A stretch of 42,432 nt of DNA from NCBI RefSeq assembly GCF_910589175.1, contig NZ_CAJURR010000021.1, forward strand, positions 1 to 42,432. The letters run 5' to 3'. The notes under the pieces were generated by a model. That model made no database searches and was not told the origin of the DNA. It saw only the letters and a program-made list of their open reading frames with translations. Shown here piece after piece: positions 16,300 to 25,924 of this stretch. The position numbers and the translations under genes are program-made. Position 1 is the stretch's first letter, and each line of letters begins with the position of its first letter. The DNA is from an uncultured Lactobacillus sp. (lineage in GTDB: Bacteria; Bacillota; Bacilli; Lactobacillales; Lactobacillaceae).

Positions 16300-17107
16300 T
16301 AAAAACCAGCCTTCTTAATGCATACGCTATTCCGTCTTCATTATTTGTTTTAGTTATAAAATTAGCACGCTTTTTTATCTCAGAAACTGCATTCCCCATA
16401 GCCACTTTATAGAACCCGGGAACATCAAACATAGAAATATCATTAGTTTGATCACCGAAAATCATTACCTCATCTTCTTTTAAATTTAGTTTTTTGGCTA
16501 ATTCTTTTAATGCATTTCCTTTCGATGCCTGCTTTGAATTAATTTCAATCAAAGTTTCATCTGAAGTTGAAACATTATATCTTTCAAATACTTCCTCTGA
16601 TAAATTCCGATAAATATTCTTCATTTCAGCTGGAGATCCTGAAAACATAGCCTTAGTAAATTTAATATCTTCTGAAATATCTTTTAGTTGAGAAACCTCG
16701 ATTGGCATTCTTGTTAACCAGCTTTCACGTGATAAATAGCAATTAATAAAATGATCTAACGTAATAAACTTGTCTCTTACTTCAATATGAAAATTTGCTT
16801 GTAATCTATCAGCAATTTTTTCAAAAAAGATAAAGTCATCATAACTTAATAGTTCTTCAACAATTGGCTTTCCTTGAGCATTTAACACTAAAGCCCCATT
16901 AAATGCAACAACGTACTGGGTAGAATCCTTTAAGTCCAATTCATTAAGATAGTCCTTAATACCTGGAAATGGTCTACCTGAGCACGGAACTATTTTAATT
17001 CCCATCCTTGATGCCTTTTGAAGAGCTTGCTTTGTTTTAACACTTATTTCTTGTTTATCATTTAATAAAGTTCCATCAAGATCTACAGCCATTAATTTTA
17101 TATTCAT
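16292..17107 (-). CDS. Cof-type HAD phosphatase, first gene of the fluoride operon
   Basis: A 271-residue HAD-IIB hydrolase. VDLDGTLLND holds the nucleophile Asp9 and acid Asp11; CSGRP is motif II; GDQTNDISMF is motif IV. The family dephosphorylates sugar phosphates or flavin precursors; the substrate is not predictable here. It lies directly behind the fluoride riboswitch. HAD phosphatases are known fluoride-riboswitch companions, perhaps because fluoride inhibits such enzymes. AAGGAG precedes the ATG. Confidence 0.9.
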   Translation of the reverse strand: MNIKLMAVDLDGTLLNDKQEISVKTKQALQKASRMGIKIVPCSGRPFPGIKDYLNELDLKDSTQYVVAFNGALVLNAQGKPIVEELLSYDDFIFFEKIADRLQANFHIEVRDKFITLDHFINCYLSRESWLTRMPIEVSQLKDISEDIKFTKAMFSGSPAEMKNIYRNLSEEVFERYNVSTSDETLIEINSKQASKGNALKELAKKLNLKEDEVMIFGDQTNDISMFDVPGFYKVAMGNAVSEIKKRANFITKTNNEDGIAYALRRLVFNE

Positions 17108-17163
17108 TAGTTTTTCTCCTTATGTAATCGGTTACTCTCCTTCCTATTATACAAAAAATGCAT

Positions 17164-17213
17164 AAAAAAAGACGACACTACCTCCCTGTTATTACAAGAA
17201 AGTAGGCGTCGTC
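17164..17213 (-). terminator. Terminator of the fluoride riboswitch expression platform
   Basis: On the minus strand GACGAC (17208-17213) pairs with GTCGTC (17171-17176), CTAC pairs with GTAG above an internal loop, and seven U follow. The 5' arm contains the 3' part of the aptamer (GACGACGCCTAC), so a fluoride-bound aptamer and the terminator exclude each other. No other terminator lies between glmM and this point. Confidence 0.85.
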
Positions 17214-17250
17214 AGATATTAATCGGTTAAATTGGTGAACACCATCACCA
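17202..17250 (-). promoter_or_regulatory. Fluoride riboswitch (crcB motif) aptamer
   Basis: The minus strand reads TGGTGATGGTGTTCACCA, then AACCG, then CTGACGACGCCTAC. These match the conserved parts of the crcB RNA motif (GGnGATGG-GTTCnCC, AACCG and CTGATGACgCCTAC). The genes that follow are a HAD phosphatase and two crcB genes, the expected targets. The aptamer starts 30 bases after the glmM stop, and I see no convincing promoter in between. Confidence 0.92.
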
Positions 17251-17279
17251 TATTAAATTTTAAATAAAACCAAAAACAA

Positions 17280-18635
17280 TTAGTTTGAACCCATTTCTTC
17301 TTCAACAACCTTAGCAACTTCTTCACAGTACTTGTCAGCTAATTCTTGTGTTGGAGCTTCAGTCATCACACGAAGCAAACTTTGAGTTCCAGATGGACGA
17401 ACAAAAATACGTCCTTCATCACTTAATTCTTTTTCAACCTTTTCAATGGCTTCAGTAATACGTTTATGTTCTTTCCAGTCTTTTTTATTTTCAACAGGAA
17501 CATTGATTAAACGTTGTGGGTATTCTTTAAAGTCACTCAATAATTCACTTAGGGATTTACCGGTATCCTTCATTACATACAATAAATGTAATCCCGTAAG
17601 CATCCCATCACCTGTGTTGTGGTAGTCGCTGATAATAACGTGACCTGATTGTTCCCCACCAAGATTATAACCATTAGCTCTCATTTCTTCTGAAACATAA
17701 CGGTCACCAACTTGTGTTCTTATATTCTTAAGACCACGTCTTTCTAAGGCTTTTGTAAAACCAAGATTACTCATTACAGTTGTAACAATTGTATCTTTCT
17801 TTAAGCGACCGTGATCAGCAAGATATGAACCAATAACGTACATAATGTGATCACCATCAACTTCGTTACCATTTTCATCGACAGCAATACAACGGTCAGC
17901 ATCCCCATCAAATGCTAAACCTAATTGAGCACCTTGTTTTACAACTTCTTCTTGTAATTTCTTAGTATGAGTTGCACCTACATGATCATTAATATTTAAG
18001 CCGTCTGGATGAGTTGCAATAGTAGTAAAATCAACACCCATATCAGCAAATAATCTTGAAATTAGAGCACTAGCAGCACCATTAGCACCATCTACAACAA
18101 CTTTAATTCCGCTTAATTCTTCTGGTAAAGTATTTTCAATAAATTGTAAGTACTTAGATGCACCTTCATGATAATTTGTTACAGTTCCCAAACCTTCTGC
18201 AGAAGGACGTGGAAGTTTATCTTCAGGAGCATCAATTAATTTTTCAATTTCTTCTTCTTTAGCATCAGATAGTTTCAAGCCATCACTACCGAAGAATTTA
18301 ATTCCATTATCTTCAACCGGATTATGTGAAGCTGAAATTTGAACACCAGCATCTGCACCTTGAGCACGTACTAAGTAAGAAAGACCAGGAGTAGTAATTA
18401 CACCAACTTCTAAAACTTCAATTCCGACGGAAAGTAAACCAGAAATCAATGCGTACTCTAACATTTGTCCAGAAATACGTGTATCACGAGAAACCAGTAC
18501 CTTAGCTCTTTCTCCATCCTTTTTATCCTTAGTAAGAACGTATCCCCCATCACGACCTAATTTAAAAGCCATCTCTGGAGTTAAGCCAGCATTAGCAACC
18601 CCCCGTACACCATCTGTTCCAAAATATTTAAGCAT
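17280..18635 (-). CDS. glmM: Phosphoglucosamine mutase
   Basis: Interconverts glucosamine-6-phosphate and glucosamine-1-phosphate for UDP-GlcNAc and cell-wall synthesis. The 451 residues are the normal length. ISASHNP carries the phosphoserine (about Ser103), DGDADR binds the metal, and GGEQSGH and RPSGTQ are substrate loops. I start it at ATG 18633-18635 ([12 protein letters not shown]) because the TTG four codons earlier is too close to AAAGG. It is third in cdaA-cdaR-glmM, an arrangement conserved across Firmicutes. Confidence 0.96.
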   Translation of the reverse strand: MLKYFGTDGVRGVANAGLTPEMAFKLGRDGGYVLTKDKKDGERAKVLVSRDTRISGQMLEYALISGLLSVGIEVLEVGVITTPGLSYLVRAQGADAGVQISASHNPVEDNGIKFFGSDGLKLSDAKEEEIEKLIDAPEDKLPRPSAEGLGTVTNYHEGASKYLQFIENTLPEELSGIKVVVDGANGAASALISRLFADMGVDFTTIATHPDGLNINDHVGATHTKKLQEEVVKQGAQLGLAFDGDADRCIAVDENGNEVDGDHIMYVIGSYLADHGRLKKDTIVTTVMSNLGFTKALERRGLKNIRTQVGDRYVSEEMRANGYNLGGEQSGHVIISDYHNTGDGMLTGLHLLYVMKDTGKSLSELLSDFKEYPQRLINVPVENKKDWKEHKRITEAIEKVEKELSDEGRIFVRPSGTQSLLRVMTEAPTQELADKYCEEVAKVVEEEMGSN

Positions 18636-18659
18636 AATTTTTAACAACCTTTCCTTGTT

Positions 18660-19628
18660 TTATTCTTTTTTAGCAGTAGTATCAGTTACTTTTATATGAA
18701 CTGGTATTACTGATGGTGATGCCTTAACAACGCCATCTGGCAATTTAAGTGCAACATTTTTCGTAACGTCATGGTTAATACCGCTTAAATCAACCTTTAA
18801 AGGAAGAGACGTTATCTTTTTGAGCGTATTTTCATCACCATATATCTCAATATTTTCTTCCTTTGCAGTTAAAGAATAAACATGAGTCGAAGATTCATTC
18901 TTCGAAGTTACATTTATCTTAACCTTCTTCTTAGATAAGCTAATTGGGATAGTAATATATGCCGTTACTGGATCCATAACGACGTTAAGCTGATGTCCAT
19001 CTTTATCAAGCGCTACCAGCATTTCTTCTCGTTCAAATGTGCTGTCTATTCCCTTTGGTAAACTTGCCCGAGCTACTACTCGATCAACTTGATTAACTTC
19101 GCTTTTAGCTCCAGTAATATTAACTACTTCTGGATCACTTTTAGCAGTTCCAAGATTATACCCACGAGCTACAGCACTCTTATTATACTCTATTTGCACA
19201 GGAAGCGTACGAGATTTTCGCTTTTGAATATTTACGCGCACTTTACTTGGACTAATATTATAAGTTAATTGACTGCTTAAACCATTTACCTTAATTGGTA
19301 CAGTATGCTCCCCTGTCTTTAAATGACTTAAATCAATGTAGACACGGAAGTTTTGAGTATTAATAGTAGATGTGACTAAGGCATTTGATCCTTCTAAAGT
19401 TAAATTTACTTTTTCAGGATATCCTGTTACATAGTACTTATCCGTATTAACTGAAACTTGTAGGGGGGCCTTAATTACCTGGGTTTTAGTTGCAGTTTTT
19501 AAGGTTTCTTCACGTCGGCCTTGAGTAACATACCCTTGCTGATTAGATGCTACATAAACAGCTAATAAAATAGCCAAAATCAAAGCAACAATTCTATAGA
19601 ACCAAGGTTTGTCAAAAAACTTTTTCAT
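18660..19628 (-). CDS. cdaR: CdaA regulator CdaR (YbbR-domain protein)
   Basis: A 322-residue protein with one N-terminal membrane helix (about 10-27) and an extracytoplasmic part built of repeated YbbR domains. In Firmicutes it binds and modulates the diadenylate cyclase CdaA. Its ATG overlaps the cdaA stop as ATGA, and glmM follows 24 bases later. Confidence 0.92.
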   Translation of the reverse strand: MKKFFDKPWFYRIVALILAILLAVYVASNQQGYVTQGRREETLKTATKTQVIKAPLQVSVNTDKYYVTGYPEKVNLTLEGSNALVTSTINTQNFRVYIDLSHLKTGEHTVPIKVNGLSSQLTYNISPSKVRVNIQKRKSRTLPVQIEYNKSAVARGYNLGTAKSDPEVVNITGAKSEVNQVDRVVARASLPKGIDSTFEREEMLVALDKDGHQLNVVMDPVTAYITIPISLSKKKVKINVTSKNESSTHVYSLTAKEENIEIYGDENTLKKITSLPLKVDLSGINHDVTKNVALKLPDGVVKASPSVIPVHIKVTDTTAKKE

Positions 19629-20473
19629 TTTTTATTTGACCCCCAATTCCAAACATGATTTACAATTCGTTGATACCACTTTGGCTTTTCTTCTTCCTCT
19701 TTTGGAACTAATTGAGCATTTAAATATTTCAAATATTCTTCTCTAGTTAGATCAAGCATAAACTGGCTATTACGAGTAATGGTTACCCCACCTGTTTCCT
19801 CTGAAACAACGATAGTAATTGCATCGGTAACTTCTGAAATACCAACAGCTGCACGGTGACGTGTTCCAAGCTTTTTAGGAATCATACTATTATCCGAAAG
19901 AGGCAAATAAGCTGCAGCAACTGCTATTCGATTATTACGAATGATTACGGCACCATCGTGCAATGGTGTGTTAGGGATAAAAATGTTAATTAATAATTCT
20001 CCAGTGATATCAGCGTCAATTGGAATACCGGTTTCAATATAGTCCTCTAGTCCTGTATTTTGTTGAATCGTGATCAAAGCACCAATTCTTCTTTTTGACA
20101 TATACTGAATTGCTTTATCTAATTCTCCAATCATCTTTTCAGCAGCTTGCTTTTCTGTCATTGTAGTTCCACCAAAAATTGGTGATCTACCTAAGTGCTC
20201 TAAACCACGCCTAATCTCGGGCTGAAAAATAACGATTATTCCAATTACTGACCAGGAAAGAATCTGATCGACAAAATACGTTAATGTATGTAAATGTAAT
20301 AACCCAGCTACAATCCTGACCAGAATAATTAATGATATTCCTTTCACCAATTGAACTGCTTTGGTCCCTCTTACCAACATAATTAAACGGTAAATAATGT
20401 ACCATACAATCAGGATATCAATAATATTCATCAGGTTTTGCCAGGTAAATATTTGCTCAATATTAAACTTCAT
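19625..20473 (-). CDS. cdaA: Diadenylate cyclase CdaA (c-di-AMP synthase)
   Basis: Makes c-di-AMP from two ATP at the membrane. Three N-terminal helices (about 10-85) precede the DAC domain, with DGA at 173-175 and RHR at 205-207. I place the start at ATG 20471-20473 (282 residues), six bases after AGGAGG; the longer frame starts at a TTG upstream of that site. c-di-AMP controls potassium and osmolyte balance and wall strength, in keeping with cdaR and glmM in the same operon. Confidence 0.95.
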   Translation of the reverse strand: MKFNIEQIFTWQNLMNIIDILIVWYIIYRLIMLVRGTKAVQLVKGISLIILVRIVAGLLHLHTLTYFVDQILSWSVIGIIVIFQPEIRRGLEHLGRSPIFGGTTMTEKQAAEKMIGELDKAIQYMSKRRIGALITIQQNTGLEDYIETGIPIDADITGELLINIFIPNTPLHDGAVIIRNNRIAVAAAYLPLSDNSMIPKKLGTRHRAAVGISEVTDAITIVVSEETGGVTITRNSQFMLDLTREEYLKYLNAQLVPKEEEEKPKWYQRIVNHVWNWGSNKK

Positions 20474-20513
20474 TGCCAGCCTCCTAAAATTCAATTATAC
20501 CCAAACTAAGCAA

Positions 20514-21587
20514 TTAGCGACCATACATTTTAAATTCGAGAAATAGATCATTATATTCTTGAATTTTCTTTGGACCTAAATCTTGATAAACTTGTAAATT
20601 TTTCATTGCTTGTTTACTTGGATAAAATTGTTTATCATTTTTTATTTCTTTTGGTAATAACTTTTGAGCTTTTATATTAGGAGTTGCATACCCGATATAC
20701 TCTGCATTTTGAGCGGCATTTTTTGGATCAAGCATAAAATTAATAAAAGCATAAGCACCTTTTTTATTTTTTACAGTTCTAGGAATGACAAAATTATCAA
20801 ACCATAAGTTTGAGCCTTCTGGCGGTACTACATAATGTAAATGTTTATTATCATTTAACATTGTACGAGCCTCTCCAGACCACGTTACTCCAACAGCAGC
20901 TTCATTTTGAATCATATACATTTTTAATTCATCTGAAATAATGGCTTTTACATTGGGTCCGAGACCATCCAATTTTGTTTTTGCCAATTTTAGATCTAAA
21001 GAATTAGTAGTATTTAAAGACTTTCCCATAGACGCTAAAGAAAGTCCCATAATATCTCTAGCAGAATCAACTAATAAAATATTATGCCGATAATCCTTGG
21101 ACCAGAGATCATTCCAATGCTTTATTTGCCCAGGTTTTACAAATTTATCATTATATACAATTCCTAACGTTCCCCAAAAATATGGAACAGAGTAGGTGTT
21201 TTTGGGATCAAAAGAGTGATGTAAAAACTCACTCCCAATATTTTTGTAGTTTGGAATTTCTTTAGTATCAATTTTATCAAGCAACTTAGCTTTACGCATT
21301 TTTGAAATCATGTAGTCCGAAGGAACACAAATATCATATGCAGTACCACCTTGTTTTATCTTCGTGTACATGGCTTCATTAGAATCAAATGTTTCATAAA
21401 TCACATGATATCCGGTTTGCTTTTCAAATTTCTTAATTAACTTGGGATCAATATAATCTCCCCAATTATAGATAATCAAATTTTTATTATTAGAGCTAAC
21501 ACCATTATTATTTAATTGTTTAGCCCCAGTTTCTAAGCCAAAGCAGACTAATAAAATAGTAACTATTCCAATTAATAGCTTCTTCAT
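20514..21587 (-). CDS. potD: Spermidine/putrescine-binding protein PotD
   Basis: A 357-residue polyamine-binding receptor for the PotABC transporter. After a single hydrophobic segment (about 4-20), NLIIYNWGDYIDPKLIKKFE starts the binding domain, and PYFWGTLGIVYN, WSGEARTML and PEGSNLWFDN are family signatures. The only Cys near the signal (Cys15, LLVC) does not fit a lipobox, because Val precedes it. The protein is therefore more likely held by its uncleaved N-terminal helix. It overlaps potC by four bases. Confidence 0.92.
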   Translation of the reverse strand: MKKLLIGIVTILLVCFGLETGAKQLNNNGVSSNNKNLIIYNWGDYIDPKLIKKFEKQTGYHVIYETFDSNEAMYTKIKQGGTAYDICVPSDYMISKMRKAKLLDKIDTKEIPNYKNIGSEFLHHSFDPKNTYSVPYFWGTLGIVYNDKFVKPGQIKHWNDLWSKDYRHNILLVDSARDIMGLSLASMGKSLNTTNSLDLKLAKTKLDGLGPNVKAIISDELKMYMIQNEAAVGVTWSGEARTMLNDNKHLHYVVPPEGSNLWFDNFVIPRTVKNKKGAYAFINFMLDPKNAAQNAEYIGYATPNIKAQKLLPKEIKNDKQFYPSKQAMKNLQVYQDLGPKKIQEYNDLFLEFKMYGR

Positions 21588-22381
21588 TGTGCACGCCCCT
21601 TACCAATATGGGTTTTATGATTCGTAATTACATAATAAATAAGGACTAAAATCATTACAAAAATAAACATCACAGTACTCAAGGCATTGATTTCTAGGTT
21701 AATTCCTTGTCGTGCACGTGAATAAATTTCTACTGATAATGTTGAAAAACCATTTCCTGTAACAAAAAAAGTAACCGCAAAATCATCTAAGGAATAAGTC
21801 AAAGCCATAAAAAAGCCAGCTAAAATCCCGGGCGTAATAGCCGGAATCATTACCTTACTATAAACTTGCCAAGTGGATGCACCTAAATCTCGGGCAGCAT
21901 CTACTAAAGAATAATCAAATTCTTTTAAGCGGGGCAAAACCATTAATACGACAATTGGAATTGAAAAAGCAATGTGACTTAATAAAACAGATCCAAAACC
22001 TAAACCAATTCCTAAAAAAGTAAAGAAGATTAAAAAACTCGCTCCAATAATTACATCTGGCGATACCATCAAAACATTATTTAAGGCTAATAAAGTTTTA
22101 CGTCCTTTTTTATTTTTAGTCTGACTAATAGCAATCGCTCCAAAAGTACCAATTATAGTCGCAATCAAACTAGACAAGAGTGCTAGTAAAATTGTTTCTA
22201 GAAAGATTGCTAATAGTCTATTATCATTGAAAAGATCCTGATAATGACTTAAAGTAAATTTTTCAAAATGATCCATATTATGACCACTTGAGAAAGAATA
22301 AAATATTAAATAAAAAATGGGTAAATACATCAAAACCAGAACAAAAGCAAAATAAATTCGGGACCATTTTATTTTTTTCAT
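21584..22381 (-). CDS. potC: Polyamine ABC transporter permease PotC
   Basis: A 265-residue inner-membrane permease with six helices. The EAA loop, VDAARDLGASTWQVYSKVMIP, contacts the ATPase PotA. It overlaps potB and potD by four bases each and is translated with them. Confidence 0.94.
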   Translation of the reverse strand: MKKIKWSRIYFAFVLVLMYLPIFYLIFYSFSSGHNMDHFEKFTLSHYQDLFNDNRLLAIFLETILLALLSSLIATIIGTFGAIAISQTKNKKGRKTLLALNNVLMVSPDVIIGASFLIFFTFLGIGLGFGSVLLSHIAFSIPIVVLMVLPRLKEFDYSLVDAARDLGASTWQVYSKVMIPAITPGILAGFFMALTYSLDDFAVTFFVTGNGFSTLSVEIYSRARQGINLEINALSTVMFIFVMILVLIYYVITNHKTHIGKGRAQ

Positions 22382-23190
22382 AGTTTGATCTCCTTTTTAT
22401 GATGATGATCTGATGAAGTAAAGAGCATAACGATAACCATTAACACTATTAATACCACACCAATTGTCGAACCCATTGACCAATTCATAGTAGTCATAAA
22501 ATATTCTTCAATTGCAGTACCAAGAGTAATTACTCGATTTCCTCCAATTAGCCTTGTTAGCATAAATAAAGAAAGTGAAGGTATAAAGACTGCTTGAATT
22601 CCTGACTCAACTCCAGATTTTGAAAGGGGCCACAACACCTTAATAAAAGTTTGCCATTTACTTGCGCCCAAATCGTAAGCTGCTTGAATTACAGCTGGAT
22701 TAATGTCACAAATTGCATTATAAATTGGCAAAATCATAAATGGAATTTCGATATAAGCTGCAACAAAAATAAAGGCAAAATCAGTAAATAAAATATTTGC
22801 GGGTGCTATTCCAAATAGCCGTAAAAAATTATTCAACAATCCATGCTTACTAAAAATGCCAATAAATGCGTAAGCTTTCAAAAGTAAATTAATCCAAGTA
22901 GGTAAAATAATTAATAACAACCAAAATTGTTGATTTTTCATTTGGCTTAAAATATAGGCAATTGGATAAGAGATTAGCAGCGTAATTAAGGTAATTAAGA
23001 ATGCATACCAAAATGAATTTAGAGTCATTCTTAAAAAAGTACCATTAACAAAAAATTGCTGAAAATTCTTTAAGGTAAAGCCATCATCACCCTTAAATGC
23101 ATTAATTGTGATCAAAATAATCGGGGCGATAACAAATAAGCTAAGCCACAGAACATAAGGAATGAGAAAAAATAATTTACTTTTTTTCAT
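22378..23190 (-). CDS. potB: Polyamine ABC transporter permease PotB
   Basis: A 270-residue permease with six helices and the EAA loop QAAYDLGASKWQTFIKVLWP. It pairs with PotC to form the channel. It begins three bases after potA. Confidence 0.94.
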   Translation of the reverse strand: MKKSKLFFLIPYVLWLSLFVIAPIILITINAFKGDDGFTLKNFQQFFVNGTFLRMTLNSFWYAFLITLITLLISYPIAYILSQMKNQQFWLLLIILPTWINLLLKAYAFIGIFSKHGLLNNFLRLFGIAPANILFTDFAFIFVAAYIEIPFMILPIYNAICDINPAVIQAAYDLGASKWQTFIKVLWPLSKSGVESGIQAVFIPSLSLFMLTRLIGGNRVITLGTAIEEYFMTTMNWSMGSTIGVVLIVLMVIVMLFTSSDHHHKKEIKL

Positions 23191-23193
23191 ATC

Positions 23194-24285
23194 TTACTCC
23201 TCTCCTTCATATGCCTCTAAACGCTTATCAAATTCAGCTTCACTTTCGCCAAAACGCATAACATGAATATCTTCGGGATCAAAATATACTCCTACTTCCT
23301 TACCGATTTTAGTTGGATTAGTTGAGTGAATTAACCATTCATTTTCGTCACTATCAATGGCCTTAATTTCAAAATGATCTCCTAAAAAGAGCTGACTTTC
23401 AACCACAACTCTTAGTTTTCCATGTTCAATATCAGTGATATCTAAATCTTCAGGTCTTAAAACGACTTCTACCTTTTCGCCAGGTTTAATCCCCGCATCA
23501 GCACATTCAAAACGATGATTTACAAATTCTACTTCATAATCCTTAATCATCCGTCCACTTAAAATATTAGAATCGCCAATAAAGCGAGCAACAAAGTCAT
23601 TAACTGGTTCATCATAAATATCAACCGGACTACCACTTTGTTGAATTTTTCCTTCATTCAAAACAAAAATTTCATCACTCATTGCCAAAGCTTCCTCTTG
23701 ATCATGAGTAACAAAAATAAAAGTAATTCCCAGCTTTTTTTGTATTTCACGCAATTCAAATTGCATATCTTTTCTTAAATGTTTATCCAAAGCAGATAAA
23801 GATTCATCTAAAAGTAGGACTTTTGGTTGATTAACAATTGCTCTGGCAATTGCAACTCTTTGCTGCTGTCCACCACTTAATTCAGAAATTTCTCGGTTTG
23901 CAAAGCCATCCAATTGAACCATGTGTAAAGCTTCTTTAACAGCTAATTTTATTTCTTGCTTATCCTTTTTCTTGATCTGTAAACCGAATGCCACATTTTC
24001 AAAAACATTCATATGAGGAAATAAAGCATAATTTTGAAAAACAGTATTAATTTTTCTTTTAGCAGCATCTAAATTAGTAATATCTTGTCCATCAAAAAAA
24101 ACTTGTCCACTCGTTGGTTCGCTAAATCCAGCAATTATTCTTAAAATAGTAGTTTTCCCAGAACCTGATGGTCCTAATAAAGAATAAAATTTTCCTGATT
24201 CAATAGTTAAATTAATATCCTTCAGTGCTACAAAACCATCATCATATTCCTTACGAACATGCTTTAATTTAATAATATCGCTCAA
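23194..24285 (-). CDS. potA: Polyamine ABC transporter ATPase PotA
   Basis: A 363-residue ATPase that powers polyamine import. Walker [10 protein letters not shown], signature [14 protein letters not shown], Walker B VLLLDES, and a C-terminal TOBE domain (about 290-350) are present. The start is TTG at 24283-24285 with GGTGAG upstream; no in-frame ATG is nearby. It follows murB by 65 bases, across the murB terminator, and I see no separate promoter, so potABCD may depend on read-through. Confidence 0.95.
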   Translation of the reverse strand: MSDIIKLKHVRKEYDDGFVALKDINLTIESGKFYSLLGPSGSGKTTILRIIAGFSEPTSGQVFFDGQDITNLDAAKRKINTVFQNYALFPHMNVFENVAFGLQIKKKDKQEIKLAVKEALHMVQLDGFANREISELSGGQQQRVAIARAIVNQPKVLLLDESLSALDKHLRKDMQFELREIQKKLGITFIFVTHDQEEALAMSDEIFVLNEGKIQQSGSPVDIYDEPVNDFVARFIGDSNILSGRMIKDYEVEFVNHRFECADAGIKPGEKVEVVLRPEDLDITDIEHGKLRVVVESQLFLGDHFEIKAIDSDENEWLIHSTNPTKIGKEVGVYFDPEDIHVMRFGESEAEFDKRLEAYEGEE

Positions 24286-24307
24286 TTTTTTCTCACCATC
24301 TATCTCA

Positions 24308-24339
24308 TAAAAAAAGCCACAAGCCGTTACTTGTAGCTT
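24308..24339 (-). terminator. Terminator between murB and potA
   Basis: AAGCCACAAG (24314-24323) pairs with CTTGTAGCTT (24330-24339), with one mismatch. On the minus strand it is followed by a U-run. It separates murB from potABCD. Confidence 0.8.
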
Positions 24340-24350
24340 TGTACTAGTAT

Positions 24351-25256
24351 CTAATCTTTTTCTTTTCCAATAATTCTTACTTCAGTTTGTAAATCAATCC
24401 CAAAGTCTTTTTTTATTGTTTTTTGAATTAAATGAATTAAATCTAAATAATCAGTAGCTGTCGCACCACCAACATTAACAATAAAGCCAGCATGCTTCAT
24501 TGAATCTTCTGCTCCACCAATTCTTTTACCTTGCAGACCTGCTTTAATAATCATTGGTCCTACAAAATGTCCTGCTGGTCGTTTAAACACACTCCCACAA
24601 GAAGGATACTCAAGTGGTTGTTTTGCTCTACGTAAGCCATTAAAATATTCCATCTTTGCTTTGATAGCCCACTTATCTCCTGACTCAAGACCAAAAGTAG
24701 CACTCACAACAATATCTCCGGTTTCTTGAACTAAGGAGTGGCGATAACCAAATTCCATTTCATCATGTGTGTAAGTCTTAAATTCACCAGCACGAGTTAA
24801 GACACGAACAGACTTAATAACAAATTCTGTTTCACCGCCATAAGCGCCTGCATTCATAAAGACTGCTCCTCCTACACTACCCGGAATACCAGCCGCAAAT
24901 TCTAGACCGCTTAGACTAGCTTCACATGCTGCTTCAGATGTATCAATAATTCGTGCCCCAGCATCAGCTGTAATAGTTGCTTCATCTTTATTTGCAACAA
25001 TTGTGTCCATTTTTGTCAAAATTAAAACTAATCCAGAAATACCACCATCTCTAATGATCAAGTTGGAGGCATTTCCAATAACAGTTAAGGGAATCTTATT
25101 CTCTTTAACTGTATCTACCAATAGTTCTAGCTCATTTAAATTTTTAGGAAAAGCAAGATACTGCGCAGGTCCTCCCGTCTTAGTAAACGTAAAACGGCTC
25201 AATGGAATATTTTCTTGAATATCGATCCCCTGTTTTTTTAAATCCATTAGTTGCAT
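24351..25256 (-). CDS. murB: UDP-N-acetylenolpyruvoylglucosamine reductase
   Basis: Reduces the enolpyruvyl group to give UDP-MurNAc in peptidoglycan synthesis, using FAD and NADPH. The 301 residues show the type II form common in Gram-positives: [13 protein letters not shown] and [15 protein letters not shown] bind [13 protein letters not shown] has the catalytic Ser, and QTEVRIIG has the catalytic Glu. GGAAAAGAGAG lies upstream of the ATG. Confidence 0.95.
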   Translation of the reverse strand: MQLMDLKKQGIDIQENIPLSRFTFTKTGGPAQYLAFPKNLNELELLVDTVKENKIPLTVIGNASNLIIRDGGISGLVLILTKMDTIVANKDEATITADAGARIIDTSEAACEASLSGLEFAAGIPGSVGGAVFMNAGAYGGETEFVIKSVRVLTRAGEFKTYTHDEMEFGYRHSLVQETGDIVVSATFGLESGDKWAIKAKMEYFNGLRRAKQPLEYPSCGSVFKRPAGHFVGPMIIKAGLQGKRIGGAEDSMKHAGFIVNVGGATATDYLDLIHLIQKTIKKDFGIDLQTEVRIIGKEKD

Positions 25257-25329
25257 TTTTATCTCTCTTTTCCTTAAATAATCATCTCCTTAATCATACC
25301 GCATTAAATGGATAGTTTTCTACATTAAG

Positions 25330-25338
25330 TGTTATACT
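25330..25338 (+). promoter_or_regulatory. Extended -10 promoter of the exonuclease gene
   Basis: TGTTATACT is an extended -10 (TG-n-TATACT) 36 bases before the ATG at 25375. No good -35 is present. Confidence 0.5.
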
Positions 25339-25374
25339 AAAAAGAAAAATAATGTTTTATTTCAGAGGATACAA

Positions 25375-25908
25375 ATGAATTTTACTGCAATGGATTTTGA
25401 AACGGCAAATAGTCATCCTGAAAGTGCATGTTCTCTTGCTTTAGTTATGGTTAGAAATAATGAAATTGTCGATCGTTTTTATACAGTCATCAATCCGCAA
25501 ATGCCTTTTGATGGACGAAATATAAGAATTCATGGCATTACAGCTGAGGATGTAAAAAATGCACCAACAATGGCTGAAGTTTGGCCAAAAATTAAAAAAT
25601 TATATCAACCAGGAATGTTAGTAGCTGCCCATAACGCTCGCTTCGATTGCCGCGTAATGGAAAAATCACTGGCTCGCTATAATATTCCGGCCCCCCATTA
25701 CTTTGCAATTGATACTTTAGCAACTAGTAAGACGTTCGAACCCGATCTCCCTAACCACAAGCTAGATACAGTGTCAGACGCTTTAAATATCAACTTATGG
25801 CATCACCACAACGCTTTAAGTGATAGTGAAGCTTGTGCAGGCATCTTAATTGAAGAAAATAAACGTGTTGGAGATGATCCAATCAAAAAAATGGTTAAGC
25901 CTATCTAA
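25375..25908 (+). CDS. DnaQ-like 3'-5' exonuclease (DEDDh family)
   Basis: A 177-residue exonuclease. MDFETAN (Asp7, Glu9), HNARFDCRVME and HHNALSDSEA (His and Asp) form the DEDDh active site. It resembles the stand-alone epsilon-like exonucleases of lactobacilli that may trim or proofread DNA; whether it works with a polymerase is not shown. GAGGA precedes the ATG. It converges on tsaE, and its own stop lies in the loop of the shared terminator. Confidence 0.85.
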   Translation: MNFTAMDFETANSHPESACSLALVMVRNNEIVDRFYTVINPQMPFDGRNIRIHGITAEDVKNAPTMAEVWPKIKKLYQPGMLVAAHNARFDCRVMEKSLARYNIPAPHYFAIDTLATSKTFEPDLPNHKLDTVSDALNINLWHHHNALSDSEACAGILIEENKRVGDDPIKKMVKPI

Positions 25909-25923
25909 GCTTAACCATTTTTT
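25885..25923. terminator. Bidirectional terminator overlapping the exonuclease stop
   Basis: AAATGGTTAAGC (25889-25900) pairs with GCTTAACCATTT (25909-25920), with A- and T-runs on the outside. The 5' arm codes for the last residues of the exonuclease, and the stop codon is in the loop. tsaE ends two bases further on the other strand. Confidence 0.85.
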
Positions 25924-25924
25924 A

